Shown here in pieces: positions 61,983 through 64,000 of a stretch of 64,000 nt of DNA. The stretch covers positions 124,001 to 188,000 of the forward strand of contig NZ_PXYL01000007.1 of assembly GCF_003012705.1 (NCBI RefSeq). The letters are read 5' to 3'. The translations under genes were made by a program, and so were the position numbers. The number at the start of each line of letters is the position of its first letter. Within the stretch, counting starts at the first letter, position 1. Under the pieces are notes generated by a model. It saw nothing but the letters and a program-made list of their open reading frames with translations, ran no database searches and was not told where the DNA came from. The DNA comes from Pseudaminobacter soli (ex Li et al. 2025) (GTDB taxonomy: Bacteria > Pseudomonadota > Alphaproteobacteria > Rhizobiales > Rhizobiaceae).

Positions 61983-64000
61983 CAACGTCTCCTGCTACGG
62001 GTTGCGGCGCGCAATTGCGTTGCCCGCGCCCGCGTTCTTTGTGCCTTTGCCTTGTGGAACGACCGCTTGGAGCCGGGAAGCGGCTTCGGTTCAGTCAGCA
62101 TCTCGAAGCGCATGGCGCCTGCGAGCGGGGCTACCTCGACAAGGCGAACCTCGACTCGGTCGGCCAACTGGTAGCCTTTCCCTGTACGATCTCCAAAAAG
62201 CGCCCGGGCAGTTTCGTCATAAACATAATAATCGCCATCCAGGGATGACACCGGGATGAAACCATCGGCGCCGAACTGCGGCAATTGGACAAAAAGCCCC
62301 GCCTTGGTGACGCCGGAAATGCGCGCGTCGAAGGTGTCGTTGAGGCGTCCGGCAAGATAGCCGGCGATCAGCCGGTCGATCGTATCGCGCTCGGCGGACA
62401 TGGCGCGGCGTTCCGTGGCCGAAATCAGCTCGGAAATGTCTTCCAGCCGCTCTTCCTCGCTGCGGGTGATGCCATCCGAGCCGAGCGACAAGGCGCTGAT
62501 CAGCGCCCGGTGCACGATCAGGTCGGCATACCGGCGAATCGGCGAGGTGAAATGCGCATAGCGGCGCAGGTTCAGACCGAAATGGCCGAGATTCTCCGGC
62601 GAATAGAGCGCCTGGCTCTGCGCGCGCAGCACCACTTCGTTGACCAGCGCTTCATGCTCTGCGCCCTTCACGTGGCTGAGAATCTGGTTGAATTGCGCAG
62701 GCTTCATCTGCGCGCCGCGCGCCAGCGACAGGCCGAGCGTAGCCAGGAACTCGCGCAGGCCCTCCTGCTTGGCGAGCGAGGGCGCATCGTGTGTGCGATA
62801 GACCAGGCTTTGCTTCTTGGCTTCAAGCGTCTCCGCGGCCGAGACATTGGCCTGGATCATGAACTCTTCGATCAGCTTGTGGGCGTCCAGCCGCTCCGGC
62901 ACAACGACGCGGTCGACCGTTCCGTCGGGCTTCAGCAGGATCTTGCGCTCGGGCAGGTCGAGTTCGAGCGGCTGGCGCGAATCGCGGCCACGCTTCAGCA
63001 CGTCGTAGGCTGCCCAAAGCGGCTTCAGGATGGTGTCGAGGATCGGACGCGTCACATCGTCGGGCACACCGTCGATGGCCGCCTGTGCCTGGCTGTAGGC
63101 GAGCTTGGCGGAGGACCGCATCATGACGCGGTGGAAGGAGTGGCGGATCTTCCGCCCGTCGGCGGAGAAGGTCATGCGCACAGCAAGCGCTGGCCTATCG
63201 ACGCCAGCCTTGAGCGAGCAGAGATCGTTCGAGATGCGCTCCGGCAGCATCGGCACGACGCGATCCGGGAAATAGACCGAATTGCCGCGCTTCAGCGCCT
63301 CGCGGTCGAGCGGCGTGCCTGAACGGACATAGGCCGCGACATCGGCGATGGCGACATAGGCAACGATCCCGGCCGGATTCTTTTCGTCGGTGTCCGGCTC
63401 GGCGAACACCGCGTCGTCATGGTCCTTGGCGTCGGCCGGGTCGATCGTCACCAGCGGCAGGTCGCGCCAGTCCTCGCGGCGATCCATCGCGGCGGGCTTG
63501 GCCTCGTCCGCCTCCTCGATCACATCGGCCGGGAAGATGTGCGGAATCTCGTGCATGTGGATGGCGATCATCGAGACCGCCTTTTCGCTCGCCAGCGACC
63601 CGACGACGTTCAGAACCCTGCCGCGCGGCAGGCCGTAGCGCGGTGCCCGCTGCGGCAAGACCTCGACCAGATCGCCGCTCTCTGCTCCGTTGCGGAACTC
63701 TTTCTCGACGACGAGTTCGGTCTGGCGGCGCTCCACCGGCTCGACCCGGAACGTGCCGTCCTGAAGGATGCGGAAGACGCCGAGAACCGCGTCATGGCGC
63801 TTCTCGAATATCTTCATCACGCGAGCGGTGTAGGCCGGCCCGGTCTCAGCATGGGTGGGGAAAGTCTTGGCCAGCACGCGGTCGCCGACGCCTGGCGTCG
63901 GCCCGCTGCGCGATACCTTGACCGCCACGACCGTGGGCACGTCGTTATCCTGCTGTTCGACTGACCGAGCTAAAAGCCCGCCGTCTGAATCGCGGCCAAA
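61982..64000 (-). CDS. rnr: Ribonuclease R, 5' part beyond the window
   Basis: 3'-5' exoribonuclease. RNB catalytic blocks are visible: TIDPADAKDHDDAVFAE with the metal aspartates, SIPLDREALKRGNSVYFPDR-type region, YAHFTSPIRRYADLIVHRAL, then an S1 domain (ARISGVTKAGLFVQLPQFG) and a basic Arg-rich tail. The frame stays open past the GTG at 63940 to the window edge, reading FGRDSDGGLLARSVEQQDND, so that GTG is internal. About 100 N-terminal residues (cold-shock domain) are missing here. Confidence 0.95.
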   Translation of the reverse strand, partial: FGRDSDGGLLARSVEQQDNDVPTVVAVKVSRSGPTPGVGDRVLAKTFPTHAETGPAYTARVMKIFEKRHDAVLGVFRILQDGTFRVEPVERRQTELVVEKEFRNGAESGDLVEVLPQRAPRYGLPRGRVLNVVGSLASEKAVSMIAIHMHEIPHIFPADVIEEADEAKPAAMDRREDWRDLPLVTIDPADAKDHDDAVFAEPDTDEKNPAGIVAYVAIADVAAYVRSGTPLDREALKRGNSVYFPDRVVPMLPERISNDLCSLKAGVDRPALAVRMTFSADGRKIRHSFHRVMMRSSAKLAYSQAQAAIDGVPDDVTRPILDTILKPLWAAYDVLKRGRDSRQPLELDLPERKILLKPDGTVDRVVVPERLDAHKLIEEFMIQANVSAAETLEAKKQSLVYRTHDAPSLAKQEGLREFLATLGLSLARGAQMKPAQFNQILSHVKGAEHEALVNEVVLRAQSQALYSPENLGHFGLNLRRYAHFTSPIRRYADLIVHRALISALSLGSDGITRSEEERLEDISELISATERRAMSAERDTIDRLIAGYLAGRLNDTFDARISGVTKAGLFVQLPQFGADGFIPVSSLDGDYYVYDETARALFGDRTGKGYQLADRVEVRLVEVAPLAGAMRFEMLTEPKPLPGSKRSFHKAKAQRTRARATQLRAATRSRRR

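Overview
The window looks like ordinary chromosome from an alphaproteobacterium of the Hyphomicrobiales (Rhizobiales), most like Mesorhizobium, Aminobacter or another Phyllobacteriaceae. The signs are high GC throughout, DivK and PleD side by side followed by rpmG, a class I PHA synthase, an L-arabonate-dehydratase-type IlvD/Edd protein beside a galactose-dehydrogenase-type Gfo/Idh/MocA protein, a glycine riboswitch in front of gcvTHP, and two copies of a short palindromic repeat of the sort scattered through rhizobial genomes. The genus is inference. No phage, transposon, CRISPR array or large island is visible.

Layout. 0-5 kb: oxidative sugar catabolism, a type I glutamine synthetase and a frameshifted YbaK-type deacylase. 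5-9.8 kb: tRNA-Glu, a decayed tandem copy of the 3' end of an M15-like lipoprotein gene, that intact gene, phaC and a small lipoprotein. 9.8-15.6 kb: alaC-like aminotransferase, hom, glpX, recJ. 15.6-19.5 kb: patatin, hisI, folE, a NifU/SufU-like scaffold, an LLM flavin oxidoreductase. 19.8-25.6 kb: yidD, thrS, an acyltransferase, a secreted protein of unknown function and two flavoproteins. 25.6-30.4 kb: a coupled MaoC/CoA-ester-lyase pair, a DUF2336 protein and a FUSC transporter. 30.4-38.4 kb: parE, a DUF1275 protein, gcvP, gcvH, gcvT with the riboswitch, and an XRE regulator. 38.6-44.2 kb: a Tat-exported molybdoprotein with its cytochrome b, and the glutathione formaldehyde pathway (frmA, fghA) with a PIN/ribbon-helix-helix toxin-antitoxin pair lying between them. 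44.3-48.6 kb: a small K+-channel-like protein, pccA, panC, panB. 48.8-56.9 kb: dnaE, a BKACE-type protein, a DUF922 protease, dinB with a zinc ribbon, GNAT, HAD, DUF3572. 57.1-64 kb: divK, pleD, rpmG, an MFS transporter, a Nudix hydrolase, DUF983 and rnr, which runs off the right edge.

Many neighbours are coupled by 4-base overlaps: panB/panC, MaoC/CoA lyase, DUF3572/HAD, DUF188/DUF1345, PIN toxin/fghA, rnr/DUF983. Several convergent pairs end within or on each other's stop codons (recJ/patatin, DUF2336/FUSC, flavin reductase/CoA lyase).

The parts that most repay a second look are small: the toxin-antitoxin pair with its 19-bp palindromic operator joined to the start of fghA; a three-half-site operator-like array in front of panB; the tandem 3'-end duplication next to tRNA-Glu; the single-base frameshift in the ybaK-like gene; and a FUSC reading frame whose N-terminus is encoded by a dispersed repeat. 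I did not find a large new system.
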